Below, piece by piece: positions 24,605 through 37,000 of a DNA stretch of 64,000 nt (positions are counted from its first letter, which is position 1; every line of letters starts with the position of its first letter). The position numbers and the translations under genes were made by a program. Source of the stretch: Mercenaria mercenaria (lineage: Eukaryota > Mollusca > Bivalvia > Venerida > Veneridae); contig NC_069375.1 of NCBI RefSeq assembly GCF_021730395.1, positions 14,469,001 through 14,533,000 of the forward strand, given 5' to 3'. Under the pieces are notes generated by a model that ran no database searches, was not told where the DNA came from, and saw only the letters and a list, made by a program, of their open reading frames with translations.

Positions 24605-26337
24605 AGTACTGAAAAACAAAGAAAAATATCAAACAGGGAAAGCCACGCACCAAAAGCGCAGCCTCCTCAAAACGAACCCCCCAGCACGCAAACGCGTGCA
24701 CCACACACACACACTCAATGCTTACACATCAGGACAAAACGAACAACACACACACACACTCAAAGCCAACACATAAGGACAAGACGAACAATAAGCATAC
24801 ACACACGCGCGCACACAATGTCAACACACAAGGACAAAACGAACAAACAAAGGAACACAGTGGGGCACCGCCTTGGAACGGTCAGTGGCAAAAACACCAC
24901 TGGGGAGCTTAAACCGGTTTATGATGCGCACTAAACCTCACTCTTACCCCCACCATATTCCAAAGACATGGGACAGTGTAAATATAAGTAATCCCCTCCA
25001 GGTGAATCTCTAACACACGTAATGGAAACAAAAAGGCATGCCATGTAAAACACAAAAATGCTCGTGTATAAATATATAAAAAGCAAACCTTAAGAACCAA
25101 AAACGTATGTACTCAATGCCTTTTCAGAAGACAGAGCAACAAGAGAAACACCCTTAAGGGCCCGACGAAACAGGCCTGAAGACAAATATCAAAACAGTTA
25201 GTCCTGGTAGGATTTAAAAACTGCTCATCATAGAGTCCTCCCCCTCTTCCGTCAGACGCAATCAAAGAGGGAAGCGTAGTGTCCAACTGTAAACGGGTTT
25301 AAGCTCCCCAGTGGTGTTTTTGCCACTGACCGTTCCAAGGCGGTGCCCCACTGTGTTCCTTTGTTTGTTCGTTTCGTCTTATGTGTTGGCTTTGTGTGCG
25401 TGTGTGTTGTTCGTTATGTCCTTATGTGTTGGCTTTGTGTGTGTGCGTGTGTGTGTGTATGTGTGTGTGGTGCACGCGTCTGCGTGCTGGGGGTTTCGTT
25501 TTGAGGAGGCTACGTTTTTGGTGCGTGGCATTCCCTGTTTGATATTTTTCTTTGTTTTTTTTTAACACTAAACATGTGGTATATCTCAAAACAGTTGGGT
25601 CGTAACCTCTTTTAATAAAACGTTTGATAATCTTTTCAAATACATTTGGAAAATTACCATGACCCAAGATCTTACGAAGTTTGTAAACCACATCCCCATA
25701 AAAAAACGGGTTTAGAAATACCTTCTCACAGAAGCGTCTTTAAATTACTTTTGAATTTTATAACTAAATCAGAATTACGATAATAAAATTTAGTAAAATA
25801 TTTACGCAATTTGTAATAACGGTAGCCTTGCTGAAGAAGTTTACTTGTAATATATTGATTACGTTCATTGAAATGCTTGACATGACTACACGCTCTGGCA
25901 AACCGAATTAATTGAGAAATATATACCCCATAAGATGTAGCCTGAGGTACATCGCCATCCAAATGGGGAAAATTTACAATACTAAAATTAAAATCATCCC
26001 TCTTATCATAAATTTTGGTATGTATAAAATTGTCATAAATAGAGAGATGTAAATCTAAAAATGAAGCATCAGTATTCGAATTGTTAGTTTTAATTAACTG
26101 AAGCTCCCTAGGATAAATAGTACCCACCAATTGACCAAAAAACGGATTATCCATATTAAGAATATCATCTAGATAGCGTGATGTATTATTAAATGCCGTT
26201 ATAATATCTGCCTGCGTATCTGGAGAGAGGCTCAACATAAAGTCTCTTTCATAACAATAAAAAAACAAATCTGCGACAAGGGGTGCACAATTTGTTCCAA
26301 GGAAAATATGAACTTTATCAGCCCTCGTCGATATCAT
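24605..26337 (-). mobile_element. Retroelement RT-1, 5'-truncated copy with an inverted insert
   Basis: Fossil. Starting at 26337 on the minus strand, the frame carries RT motifs (FLGTNCAPLVADLFFY, RYLDDIL as the catalytic YxDD-type box, DASFLDLHLSIYDN, SYGVYISQLIRFARAC) and continues with VVYKLRKILGHGNFP and RGYDPTVLRYT. A 3' region follows down to 24605. A piece of the same 3' region, in the opposite orientation, sits inside at about 25298-25563. The copy is 5'-truncated and looks young because its neighbours are nearly identical. I do not assign a clade. No LTR, tyrosine recombinase or GIY-YIG part is visible. Confidence 0.7.
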
Positions 26338-26569
26338 TTTTTAAGGTCGATAGATCCTTGAATTGACCTCACTAGTTATCGTACCGAAAAATTGCCAGCG
26401 GTACTTGAACATTCAAAATACTATTGTGTGTATAGAAAATGCAAATACTTGACAGCTACACCTAACGGGATTTGTCACGCACATATCCGCGTAAACAGAA
26501 CATACCAGAGACAAGTCGTGTGTACTGATAAAAAACTTCATAATTAATGCATGTGAGTATATTACGGAA

Positions 26570-27150
26570 CAGTGATTGCCGTAGTTCTATGTTATTAAAA
26601 ATGATGGTCGGAGTTCTCCTTGTTCAAACAGTGTCTGTCAAGGTTATTCAAAATATTTAAGTGATTGTCGCCCAGTTTGTTTGTTGTTTTGGGTTTAACG
26701 CCGTTTTTCAACAGTATTTCAGTCATGTAACGGTGGGCAGTTAACCTAACCAGTGTCCCTGCATTCTGTACCAGTACAAACCTTTTTCTCGCAAGTAACT
26801 GCCAACTTCCCCACATGAATTATCAGAGGTGGAGGACGAATGATTTCAGACACAACGTCTTTTATCAAATCGCCACGGAAAACATACGCGCCGCCCGGGA
26901 ATCAAACTCGCGACCCCGTGATCCGTTGACCGACGCTCTCCCTAAAGAGCTAAGCGGGCGGGGTACACCCTTAATTGTCGGATTCCCTGTTGTTTCGTTA
27001 TTGTCAAAGTGTTATCTCGTATAAAGTGATCCGTTGTTTAAACAGTGATTAATGGCGTTCTCTAAACAGAGGTTGTCAAACGACTGTGATTATCGGAGTT
27101 CTCTTTTGTTTCAACAGTGATTATCGGAGTTCTTACTTGTTTAAACTGTC
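26570..27150 (+). repeat. Minisatellite interrupted by a SINE
   Basis: Units with CAGTGATTATCGGAGTTCT and TTGTTTAAAC recur at 26570-26680 and again at 27030-27150. The SINE at 26690-26965 splits the array. Confidence 0.5.
26690..26965 (-). mobile_element. tRNA-derived SINE (family S1), second copy
   Basis: Same layout as 11484-11766: a minus-strand tRNA-like head (CGCTTAGCTC...GAGAGCGTCG and a box-B-like GAGTTTGATTCCCGG) and the shared body ending in AAACGGCGTTAAACCC. Confidence 0.75.
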
Positions 27151-27780
27151 GATTTGTTTGTTGCATTTGATCACATTTTCATTATGCTCCCAATTGAACC
27201 AATCGATTCCAGTTACACACAAAACATTTAATGAAGGTTGGCAAACACAGCCTCCATGTCAGACAAGACTTCACAAATACAACATTAGCTTGTGGCTGGT
27301 ATAATGCGTTATGTACATGCCGTTCCTTCATTTACTTTACTTTATCATTCTTTATAAAACATCCTTGTATTGAGACATCATGTATGCCAATAAGTTATTT
27401 ATATTCAATGGTTTTCCAGATGATATCAGGGTGTTTATATTATTTTAAAGTCTGAATTATTCTGGATTTTTCCAGAATCTTCTTAATATTCTTGGTGAGA
27501 CATGAACGTGCTGGAACCTTCCATGTTGCTTAAATTAAAGGATGTTTGAAGACAGGTAGAACCTAAATAAGATCTTTTTGAAAAAGTTCCTGTAATAAGT
27601 AATTACAAAATTACCAGTTTGGACATTTAACATTTGATGGATATACATTAACATTCTAGATTTAAAAATCTTATCTTTAAAAAGTAAAGTGGATTCTTAT
27701 TTTATAGTCTCAGAGAAATACGAGGATTGTTCAAATATGAATGCATCTAGAACGTTATCTCGCTCAATAATGCAAAAATC
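27150..27780. other. Intergenic, no gene seen
   Basis: No recognisable feature. The left flank of the mariner begins near the right end. Confidence 0.3.
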
Positions 27781-29040
27781 ACGAGAAAAATTAAGATTAT
27801 TCACTTAAGCTGTGTCTATCGCTTGCTAAACATTGCCTGCTCGTGTATACTAATACAAAAATGGTTGGAAGAAGGTCAGCGTACGCCGTCGAAATACGGT
27901 CCTATGTTAAGAATCGTTGTATTCTTGGCATAGGGTGTAAAGACATTTTTGATGAAATATGTTCTGTTTATGAGCATAATGAAATGTCTTTTTCGACAGT
28001 TATTCGTTGGTTCAAGAAATTCAAATGTGGGTTAGTTTCAACAGAAGATGCACCACATGGCCGTCCGCCGAAAACAGCAACGTCTGACAAGATGGTTGCT
28101 AGAATGAAAGAAATAGTTGCTACTGATGCAAGATACACCGCTAGTATGGTTGGGATCGCATTAGGAGCAGCTCATACAATTCTGAAACGTAATTTAAAAA
28201 TGAGAAAGATCTGTGCTAGATGGATTCTCTGTCTGTTGACAGATGAGCAGAAAAAGGCACGCGGGGAATGCGCAAAATTGTTGCCTAAACAGTTTCCAAA
28301 TTACAATGCACGGTCTTTCGCAAAATTTAATGTCGTCACTGATGACGAGACATGAGTTCACTCTTTTTAGCCCAAACGAAAGATTCAGAACAAAATATGG
28401 GCAACAAAATCAAAGACAAATATCAAACAGGGAATGCCACGTACCAAAATCGCAGCCTCTCCAAAACGAAACACACAGCACGCAAACGTGCACACCATAA
28501 ACACACATACACATACACGCGCGCACACACAAAGCCAACACACGAGGACAAAACGAACAAACAAAGGAACACAGTGGGTTCTGAATCAGGAAAATGTTAT
28601 TGTGTTCCCTCACCCTCCTAATTCGCCTGACCTTGCCCCGTGTGACTTCTTTTTGTTCCCAAGGCTCAAAAAATACCTTTCTGGTCGAAACAAGGTCTGG
28701 CAAAAGACCGTGCATTGCAAAGCGGACCATGAATGTCAAGAAGGTAAAGTATGCAATATTCTTCACAACTCGGGGTCCTGCCATTCAGGTTGCTGCACCT
28801 AAAAGCAAATCCGTAAATGCGAAGTTTTACAAGACTAAAGTTCTTCGAAAACTGAAGAAATATTTCAAAAATCGAAGACCCGCAACTGGTTTGGCCAATG
28901 TCAGATTGCTACATGACAATGCGTCATCGCACAAGGCGTCTATTGTACAAGACTTTCTGAAGCAGGAAAATGTTATTGTGTTCCCTCACCCTCCTTATTC
29001 GCCATACTCCTATATCTCACTCGTGAACAACATAATTTAA
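27780..29040 (+). mobile_element. Mariner transposon, broken and rearranged
   Basis: The frame from 27843 (ATG at 27861 likely) encodes a mariner transposase N-terminus: a helix-turn-helix region with STVIRWFKKFKCG, then EDAPHGRPPKT, CARWILCLLTDEQKKAR and the first catalytic Asp in VVTDDET. It stops shortly after that Asp. A 150-bp piece of the RT-1 3' region follows. Beyond it a segment encoding the family's C-terminal NSPDLAPCDFFLFPRLKKYL comes first, and the middle part (RPCIAKRTMNVKKV...AIFFTTRGPAIQV...LLHDNASSHKAS) comes after, ending in a second ENVIVFPHPPYSP. Order and frames are scrambled, so it is inactive. Terminal repeats were not identified. Confidence 0.8.
28422..28577 (-). mobile_element. 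RT-1 3'-region fragment inserted in mariner
   Basis: Fossil fragment. AATATCAAACAGGGAATGCC through AACAAACAAAGGAACACAGT matches the copies at 20405, 22745 and 24605. It lies inside the transposase, at the point where the coding order is scrambled. Confidence 0.7.
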
Positions 29041-31047
29041 ATTTTCATTCGTGGCTAGGGCACTCATGAAAATATTGCATATGGTGTTGACTCGGTGAAA
29101 TACATTTCGACCTTACTCTTTAACAATAAACAAATAAATATCCTCTATATATTCCTTGGATATGCTGAATTAAATTTAGATTGTGTGGGAATTTTAGAAT
29201 TAATACTATCTGGATTAAAATTTGACCCGGACAGGATTTGGGCTTTTCTCATATGTTATAATTTGACTTTACGGCAAGTTATCCTTTTCAAGGTATTTGA
29301 ATTGTTAATTTTCAAAATGAACGTTGTCATTGTTAACAGCTGCAGATTTGTTTTTCTGTTACCTTTAGTTTTTAAGTAATAAGCCACAGTTACCCCTAGA
29401 CGTAACAAATGTAAATTTCAAACACATCTTGAGTCTAGGGCCCGAAATTCTGTAAACGGGAAACGACCAAATTCCAGAAAAGTACTATGAATGTCCATCA
29501 GGTTGAATTAATTTCTAAGTCTGTAAATGTCTTGAATGAAGCATTGGGTCTGAAAATCAGTGTTCAAATATCTAATCAATTTGTGTATACAAAAATGGCA
29601 ATATACATTCATAACAATTGAAAAAGCTAGCAAAAGACATACGTTTTTGTATATCAGTAAACGATTAAATTGAATACGATTGGCGGAAGAATATATAGGC
29701 AGTCGGTCCTCTTAAGATGGAAAAAAATACGACTGAAAAGGGGACTTAAGTATTGTGCTTTAGCCCTTTGGGATTGTGATGGAGTTATAAATTGTTAACA
29801 TTTTATAAAAAGTGAGACGTAAGTGTGTTTGACAGGACAAGTAGAAGTCTCCATATTATGCAGTTCTTGAAAGTAATAGGATTCTAGCTGCTTTTATGTT
29901 TGTCTTCTGGCCTGTTGCTCTGTTAGTCAATGGGTTCTTTAAGAAACAGGAAATTTGTAACAAAAATGGACAGATAAAAGGAACAATAACAAAACATAAC
30001 TGTGAAAAACATTCCAGTGTCCATATAATTCTAAAAATCAAAATCATTTACAATATTGTCAGTCAGGACTGGAATGTTATTTGCGTGATTTCGTCATGAA
30101 ATCAAAGGAAAGAAAACTGCTGTGACAAATTCTGCAAATATTTTAAAAAGGACATATAATAATGTTTATATTTTGGTTTTCTTTCATTTACGTATTCCAT
30201 TTTCTCGAAAACAATAAACAAAAAAATTAAAATGATCATAGTTTCAACCTGATTACCAGCCTACAATTAGTAAAAAACATGAACGTGTTTCATGATGTGA
30301 ATAAATGTGATAAATAAATTTTCACTGCAAGGATCGTGGCGTTAACGTTACATTCGCGTTATTTGATGTTATTACCCGCTAACGAGACGTCGATGTGACA
30401 TCTGCTGGACGCCGATGCTATGGTATTACACTTGCAGCATCTGGACAGTGCAAAAGGTATTTCTAATTAAAAGGAACTTTAACTTGCGCACGATTCTTAA
30501 AATGTTTTAGTTCAAATGTGTAAAAGATCAAATGTATTTTTCTAAATAGTTAACGTTATGAACATTATTACCCCTTCCCCCCCCCTCCCCCTTCATCACC
30601 TCCATCTACACTCTCACACAAAAATTATTCCGTGCCGATTATCGATATGATAAAAATCATGACATCTGTTTGTACAAAGCGTTGTGTAAGACCAGAAACA
30701 GCTCATTTCACAGAACTTTATCGCAATATGAGAAACATGTTAACAATTAGTTCACGAAGTGCCATAATTATGTATGCACATGTGCAGTTCCTATGAACCA
30801 TACCATGAGCTTTTTGCTCACATAAAGCTACAGTTGTTTTTTAAAGGTCAGAACAAAATTATTATTCATCCTTATACCACAAATAACTCAACATTGCTAT
30901 GTGTACAGATAGACATTTATTATGCGGTCCTACAGCACTTGTTTAGTAATAATACTTTTTATTTCTGTGGCTTTTGCGTAATTTCAAAATGCACACATTC
31001 ATTATTACATCAAACACAACCGAAAAAGGTAAGACTATTAACAACAG
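29041..31047. other. 3' flank of gene B, no other gene seen
   Basis: Short AT-rich open frames only. A C-rich run lies at about 30570-30592. AATAAA on the minus strand (30963-30958) is about 85 bases past the gene B stop and is the likely polyA signal. Confidence 0.4.
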
Positions 31048-34000
31048 TTAAAAAAGGGTCTCGTATGATGTATCTGCTGTAGTTATATTGTTCGTTGTTC
31101 TCGCAATGTGAGAGCCATTACCAATGTTAGTATAATTTTCGCAAATAACTTCAGGAAGCTGTATACTTGGTGGGACGTCCGCGTTTGCCGTACCATACAG
31201 GGTTAATGAGGTTCTTCCGATGTCTGTTTGGGCTATAAAATAAAATAATGTAAACAATAAAAACAATTGATTGTTCCAATATGTCGATAGTTATGTCAAA
31301 GGTTAGGCTAATGTTTACTCAGCTGCTTAAGCAATACGTAAGAATCTAAAGAAATATACATTGTATGTCGTAGATTTTTCAACAAGGCAATACGTACTTA
31401 AAAGTAATATTTTAGATGGAAGAGGACGCTGTATCGTTTTCGAATATAGTACATTCAAGTTAACTTTACAACTATATAGCATTTTCGGTTATTAATAAGA
31501 TCAGTCATTCATTATTCTTGCGAAATATAAATTAAACTGTGCATGTAACTCTGCAAACTTAAATTTATACAATCACTTACACCTATCCTTAGACATTGGA
31601 ATTAAAAATACAAACTTCAAGTAGGCACAGCCTATTTTAGATTATATGTGTAGCTAACTGCATCAAAGTACACAATATGATAAATTTGGAAAGAATGGAG
31701 GCAACTCCGCTAAAACTTCATTGTAGGCTAAGGTAACTATGTACACATTATCTCATACAAATCATGCATCGTTTACTTCTAGGCATGAAATAATCTTGCA
31801 TAATTACAACAACGCTCAGCAGTTTGAAAAGAAAAGTATTTAAGGATCAAATCATTTAATGCCCTTGGGAGAGTGTGACAATTTTTTTTTTGGTAAAATT
31901 TGTAAACAAACAGACCTTTTTAAAGCTAAAACCCACAGGGTTTCACAAGGTAAAATATGTTGAGAAAGTTATTGCTGGAAAGAAAACAATCTCTGCTACC
32001 CATCTGATTATACATGCGTCAAAGTATGGACAAATACCTAAACATATTAGAAAATCAAAAAGAAGAATTTCAGGAGTGTTAGATGCACGGCTGTGTTTTC
32101 CTGTATAGCAGGTAACATTCCAAATTGGCAGGACTATGACTGATACTAGTAATAGTGTTCACTCAACAACTTCACTCTGTAAACAGATTGTTTCCCTTGT
32201 GTAAGGCGGGCCTCGGGTAAGTCTCTAATAATATCGCTTGTGTATTTGTTTGTTACTGCACGAGGTATGTGCTTTTTGATTGACATGTACTTCAGAATCA
32301 TAAATGATCTCAATACCAGTATCATCGCAGGTTTAATTATTTATTTGGAGAAATTATAACACTAAAGGTTTTGTCATATGACACTTTATTATAAAATAAC
32401 ACTGTGAAAACCGTCCGCGCAACTAATCCTTGGTACCTAATTTAAGAATTACACCAAACTTCACAAAAGTGATCACTACCAAGTCTTGGTGTGCATATCC
32501 CAAGCATCTTTAAATTTAGTGATTTTCAGCAGAGTAGTGACCCTTTATTCGTCAATATGATGTTTTGGCCGCTTCTGTTATATAATAGTGCATATTTCCA
32601 TTAAACCTTACAGAAGCCGATCAATGCCAAGTCTTAATATGCAAATGAGCGGTGGGTTATGTCCTTTTTTTGGTCTAATTTTATGATATTTTGACATCTA
32701 TTTTGACATCTTCTTATTACAATAACGGGCTAATTTCCACCAAACCTTACAAGAGTTATTAGTGCTAAGCCTAGATATGGCATGTTCAGGTTCAGTGACA
32801 TTTTCAGCAGGGTTATGGCCCTTTGTTTGTCATATTTTAACGTGTTTACACTACTTACTGTATAAAAACAGGCTGTATTTCCCAAAACCTCATTTATGAT
32901 GATTTATGTGGGGCGTAATTGTACATATCATCTTCATGTTCTGATTAAATGATTTTCATAAAATAATCTGATATTTGTGCTACTACTCCATACCATTAGT
33001 TGGAATTCCACTAAACTAAAGGAGTTACCACTGTCAAGTCTAGTTGTGTAGATCGAAATGTTATGGTTTAGTTACTTTCCCTGGAGGTATGGTCCTTGAT
33101 TTGTGGCATTTTACCATTTCTGATTGGCAAGTGTTGGGAGACATATGTATTTTCATGAAAACACTCTACAGTGTAATATTTTACCTTTACGAGGATGTTC
33201 GGAAAGTTCGGCGACATTCTTATTTTTCAATGTTTTTATACATTTCTTAAACATACATAGCTCCACATATCTTTTACACATTCTCAGAAGCAAATTTACA
33301 AAATCAAAAATAACACGCTAGTTATTATTACTATAGCAATGTTATGTATCTCTGAGCGGGGCAACTAAATGTGTGAATAATTGCAGAAAGTCGTACATTG
33401 ACATTCAGTAAAAAAACATTAGTAACTCACCCCATGTTCTACACTAACTGGACTAGCCTTATCGTTTGTTCACATAAAAACCAACTGCTTCTGCATCCAG
33501 TTCTATAAATGCACATTGTGTATTTGATATTTATATGAAACAATTTATGAGCTAAAGTTATTCTTTTGTTGGATTTTAAAACAATCATTCTATGCGAAAA
33601 GGTCGTTAAAATGCAAGATTTTTAAATAGGATGTCATAACTGCCTATCATTGACCCTTCATCTGTTCCGTCAGACACAACCAAAGTAGAAAGCGTTACGC
33701 CAAATTGTAAATGGTTTGAACACCAAACAGTCGGATTATAACCTCTCAATAAAACGTTTCATAACTTGAAAAACATATATAGAAGTATGTTAATAATATT
33801 TCCATAAAATCAGGTTTCGATATACCTTCTCGCGGAAGGGTCTTTAAAATACTATTACGTTTCCACACTGGATAACCGGCTATCCTGACGCCAACTGGAA
33901 ATGTAACCCAGCTGTATATCGGTAGGTAACATTTTTCATTTATTTCTATTAAAACGAAGCCAATTCTTGCAAATCAACTTGACAGTTTTGTCAAGGAATG

Positions 34001-37000
34001 ACAATGGCTTGAATTTACAATTTCTGAGCCAAAAACGATCGTCGTGTTTTGAGATATACGCTAACAATTTCTTCAGTTTGGAAAATCGAGTAAAAAATCC
34101 AAAGTTTTGCGCAAATTGTTTTGTTTATGAACAACCTATGAAAACTTTTATCATCTGATTTAACAGATATGTCCTTTCGGAACACATGTATGAAGATTCC
34201 GTGTTCTACGTTATTCCTGAAAAAGTATATTAACCGTTAAATAGGCATGGTCGAGAAAAATAGACTGTCGAAAACGGCCGCTGTATTTGAAAAAGGCAGT
34301 CGTTGAAGTCAACTGTCGGCTGTCGAGAATACAGCTGTACAAAAGTAAAAAAAAAAAACTTGTCTTGTAGACATGTTATATGCCCGTAGTGTCTCTTCTT
34401 TATGTATATTTTGTATCTGTTTAGTCTGTCTGTGTTTTGTGATTTCTTTCGTCTTTCATTTGTGTAAAATGTGTATACTTGCAGTTAGTAAACAGTTTGT
34501 ATATACTTATGTATGGTCCTTATTGCCATGTCGAGTAAGTCTGGTTGATTTCATTATCATTGTCCTTTTGGTTTAAGGTCTAAAAGTTGCTTTGTTCCTT
34601 TCATCCGTCCGTCCGCCCGCCCGCCCGCAGTGTCTTGTCCGGGCTCTGATTCTACATGCATGGACTGATTTTTAAGTATTGATTTTTAAACTTCAAACAT
34701 GTGTTACCGATGGTACAAGTATTAGTGAGGCCCATTCATTAATGACCACCTCCAATGATAGTATAACAATACAAATCTTTAACACAGAGCTATAAATAAG
34801 TATTTTGTGTCCGACTGGCAATTCCTACATGCATAGGCAAAATTTCAAATATATTGTGTCGTATAGTAGAACTTTTATTTTCATGCGGTTTTGTTTGATA
34901 GCTGACTGTGTAAGATCGTAAACAAGCAAAGAAGAGTTTCGATCTACCTTGTTATATGTTGATTAAAGCCACATGTGGCTGCCATGTTAAGAAATAACTG
35001 ATTTACAGTCATGTGAGATTTTGCAAAGTTCTACTTATTTAGATCTGAAACAATCGTTTTCAACCGTTTGCCTCTATACATCAACAACTTGCAGTTTTAG
35101 ACCATGAATAAATTGGTAGTTGTTGAAAATGTATCTATGAATAAAACAAAATGGCAGATTTACATTAGGAGCCATTAAATAATTATGTGTGAGCAAATAA
35201 GATTATACATCTTTCAAGCACCGCACTAAGAACACTTTTCAAACAAGAACGGGTATTTGAGATTCATTAAAGATACTGAATTATTCAAACAAAATTCGAA
35301 GGACTGACGACCAGAAGCAATAATTTGTACCTGCAAAACCCGAGGTGAAATTACTTTCTGTAGTAGCCCGGATGCACCTGTAGTGGTTTTCCTTCACCAT
35401 CAAAAGCTGGCAAAATGGCAATATGTATTATATTGCTTCGGTGTAACTGCAAAAATATATGGTTGGCTTTCGCATGGCGGAAAAATGGCAAGAACGCGTG
35501 AACTAGGTTAAAATTCAGCCCGGGTGTGAAGGAATATAGTCCTAAAGCCTCTTGGAATGAAAGTGCCATTTTTAAAAATATTTACGTTTCCGTCAAATCA
35601 CTGCCAGTAATACTTTTTACATACAAAAGTATTCAAAATCATCGGAGTTAATGGATAGTCTATATATGTTAACATCCGAGTTCAACGACAGCAGTAGCGG
35701 CCGTCTTTTTTTTCGACCATGCCTATTTAACGGCTAATATTCTTTTTCAGGAATAACGTAGAACCTGGAAACTTTACACAGGTGTTCCGAAAGGACACAT
35801 CTGTTAAACCAGATGATAAAAGTTTTCATAGGTTGTTCATAAACAAAATAATTTGCGCAAAACTTCGGATTTTTGCTCGATTTTTTCAAACTGAAGAAAT
35901 TGTTAGCGAATATCTCAAAACGTAACGATCGTATTTGGCCCATAAATTGCAAATGTAAGCCATGGTCATTCCTTGACAAAACTGTCAAGTTGATTTGCAA
36001 GAACTAGCTTCGTTTTAATAGAAATAAATAAAAAACTTTACCTACCGATTTACAGCTTAGTTACATTTCCAGCGGGCGTCAGGATAGCCGGTTATCCAGT
36101 GTGAGTATCCGCTATACGAGGAAAAACGTATTTTATTACAATATATGAATAAATCTGTGGTAAGGGGTACAGACTTTGTTCCCATGGGAAACTGCATTCG
36201 CCTGACGTTTATGTTGCTCAATAATAAGCGAAGTTTTTAAGGCGATAATCATCGTTTTAGTTTTCACATGTCTTTCTTAATTCTCGCATCGGGAAATTAA
36301 AATTCCGCTTAAATAATGATACATAGTTGAGAGAATTAGTAAAACCTCGCATTGTCGCCCGGTGTTAGGGATTATTTCTTACTATAGCACTGTGGATGAA
36401 AATTTCTGTTACACCGTTAAAAAGGACAGGGACTGTCATTAGAAATCTGTTTCGGTGTACTGATACATAACACCCGGAAAGGATATCCAGAAATTTTATC
36501 CCAAGCGATAGTGCAACAATGCGCGGTTTTATTAATTCTCGCAACTATGTATCATTATTTAGGCGGAAATTCAATTTCCCGATACGAGCATTAAGAAAGG
36601 CTTGCGAAAATTAAGACGATAATTATCGTCTCAAAAAGCTCGCGAGGATTATTAACATAACATAACATAACATATACTTCATTTGGCATAAAATGACAAA
36701 TACTCACTTATAGCCAATACAATGACAACAATCATGTAATGTAAGAACATATGACTCACAGCTTACTAAATGATAATGTTTTACAGAGAAAGTATTTACG
36801 TATTCACAGCTTACAAAGTGATAATGTTCTACGGAGAAAGTATTTACGTAAAATGATGTAAATGATGAGCTAAAAAGATGCTATTAATCTCTAATCATAA
36901 ATGAAAACTTTCCCATCAACAAATTTCTTAGTCAACTTATCGTCAACATACAGTTTATTTCCAACATTACGGGTGCTCTTTCCAAATTTCTCTTCTTCCT

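Noticed and set aside
31875-32108. 77-codon frame with a basic C-terminal part
   Set aside because: No family recognised and no flanking gene structure. Possibly a fragment of an element, but I cannot support that.
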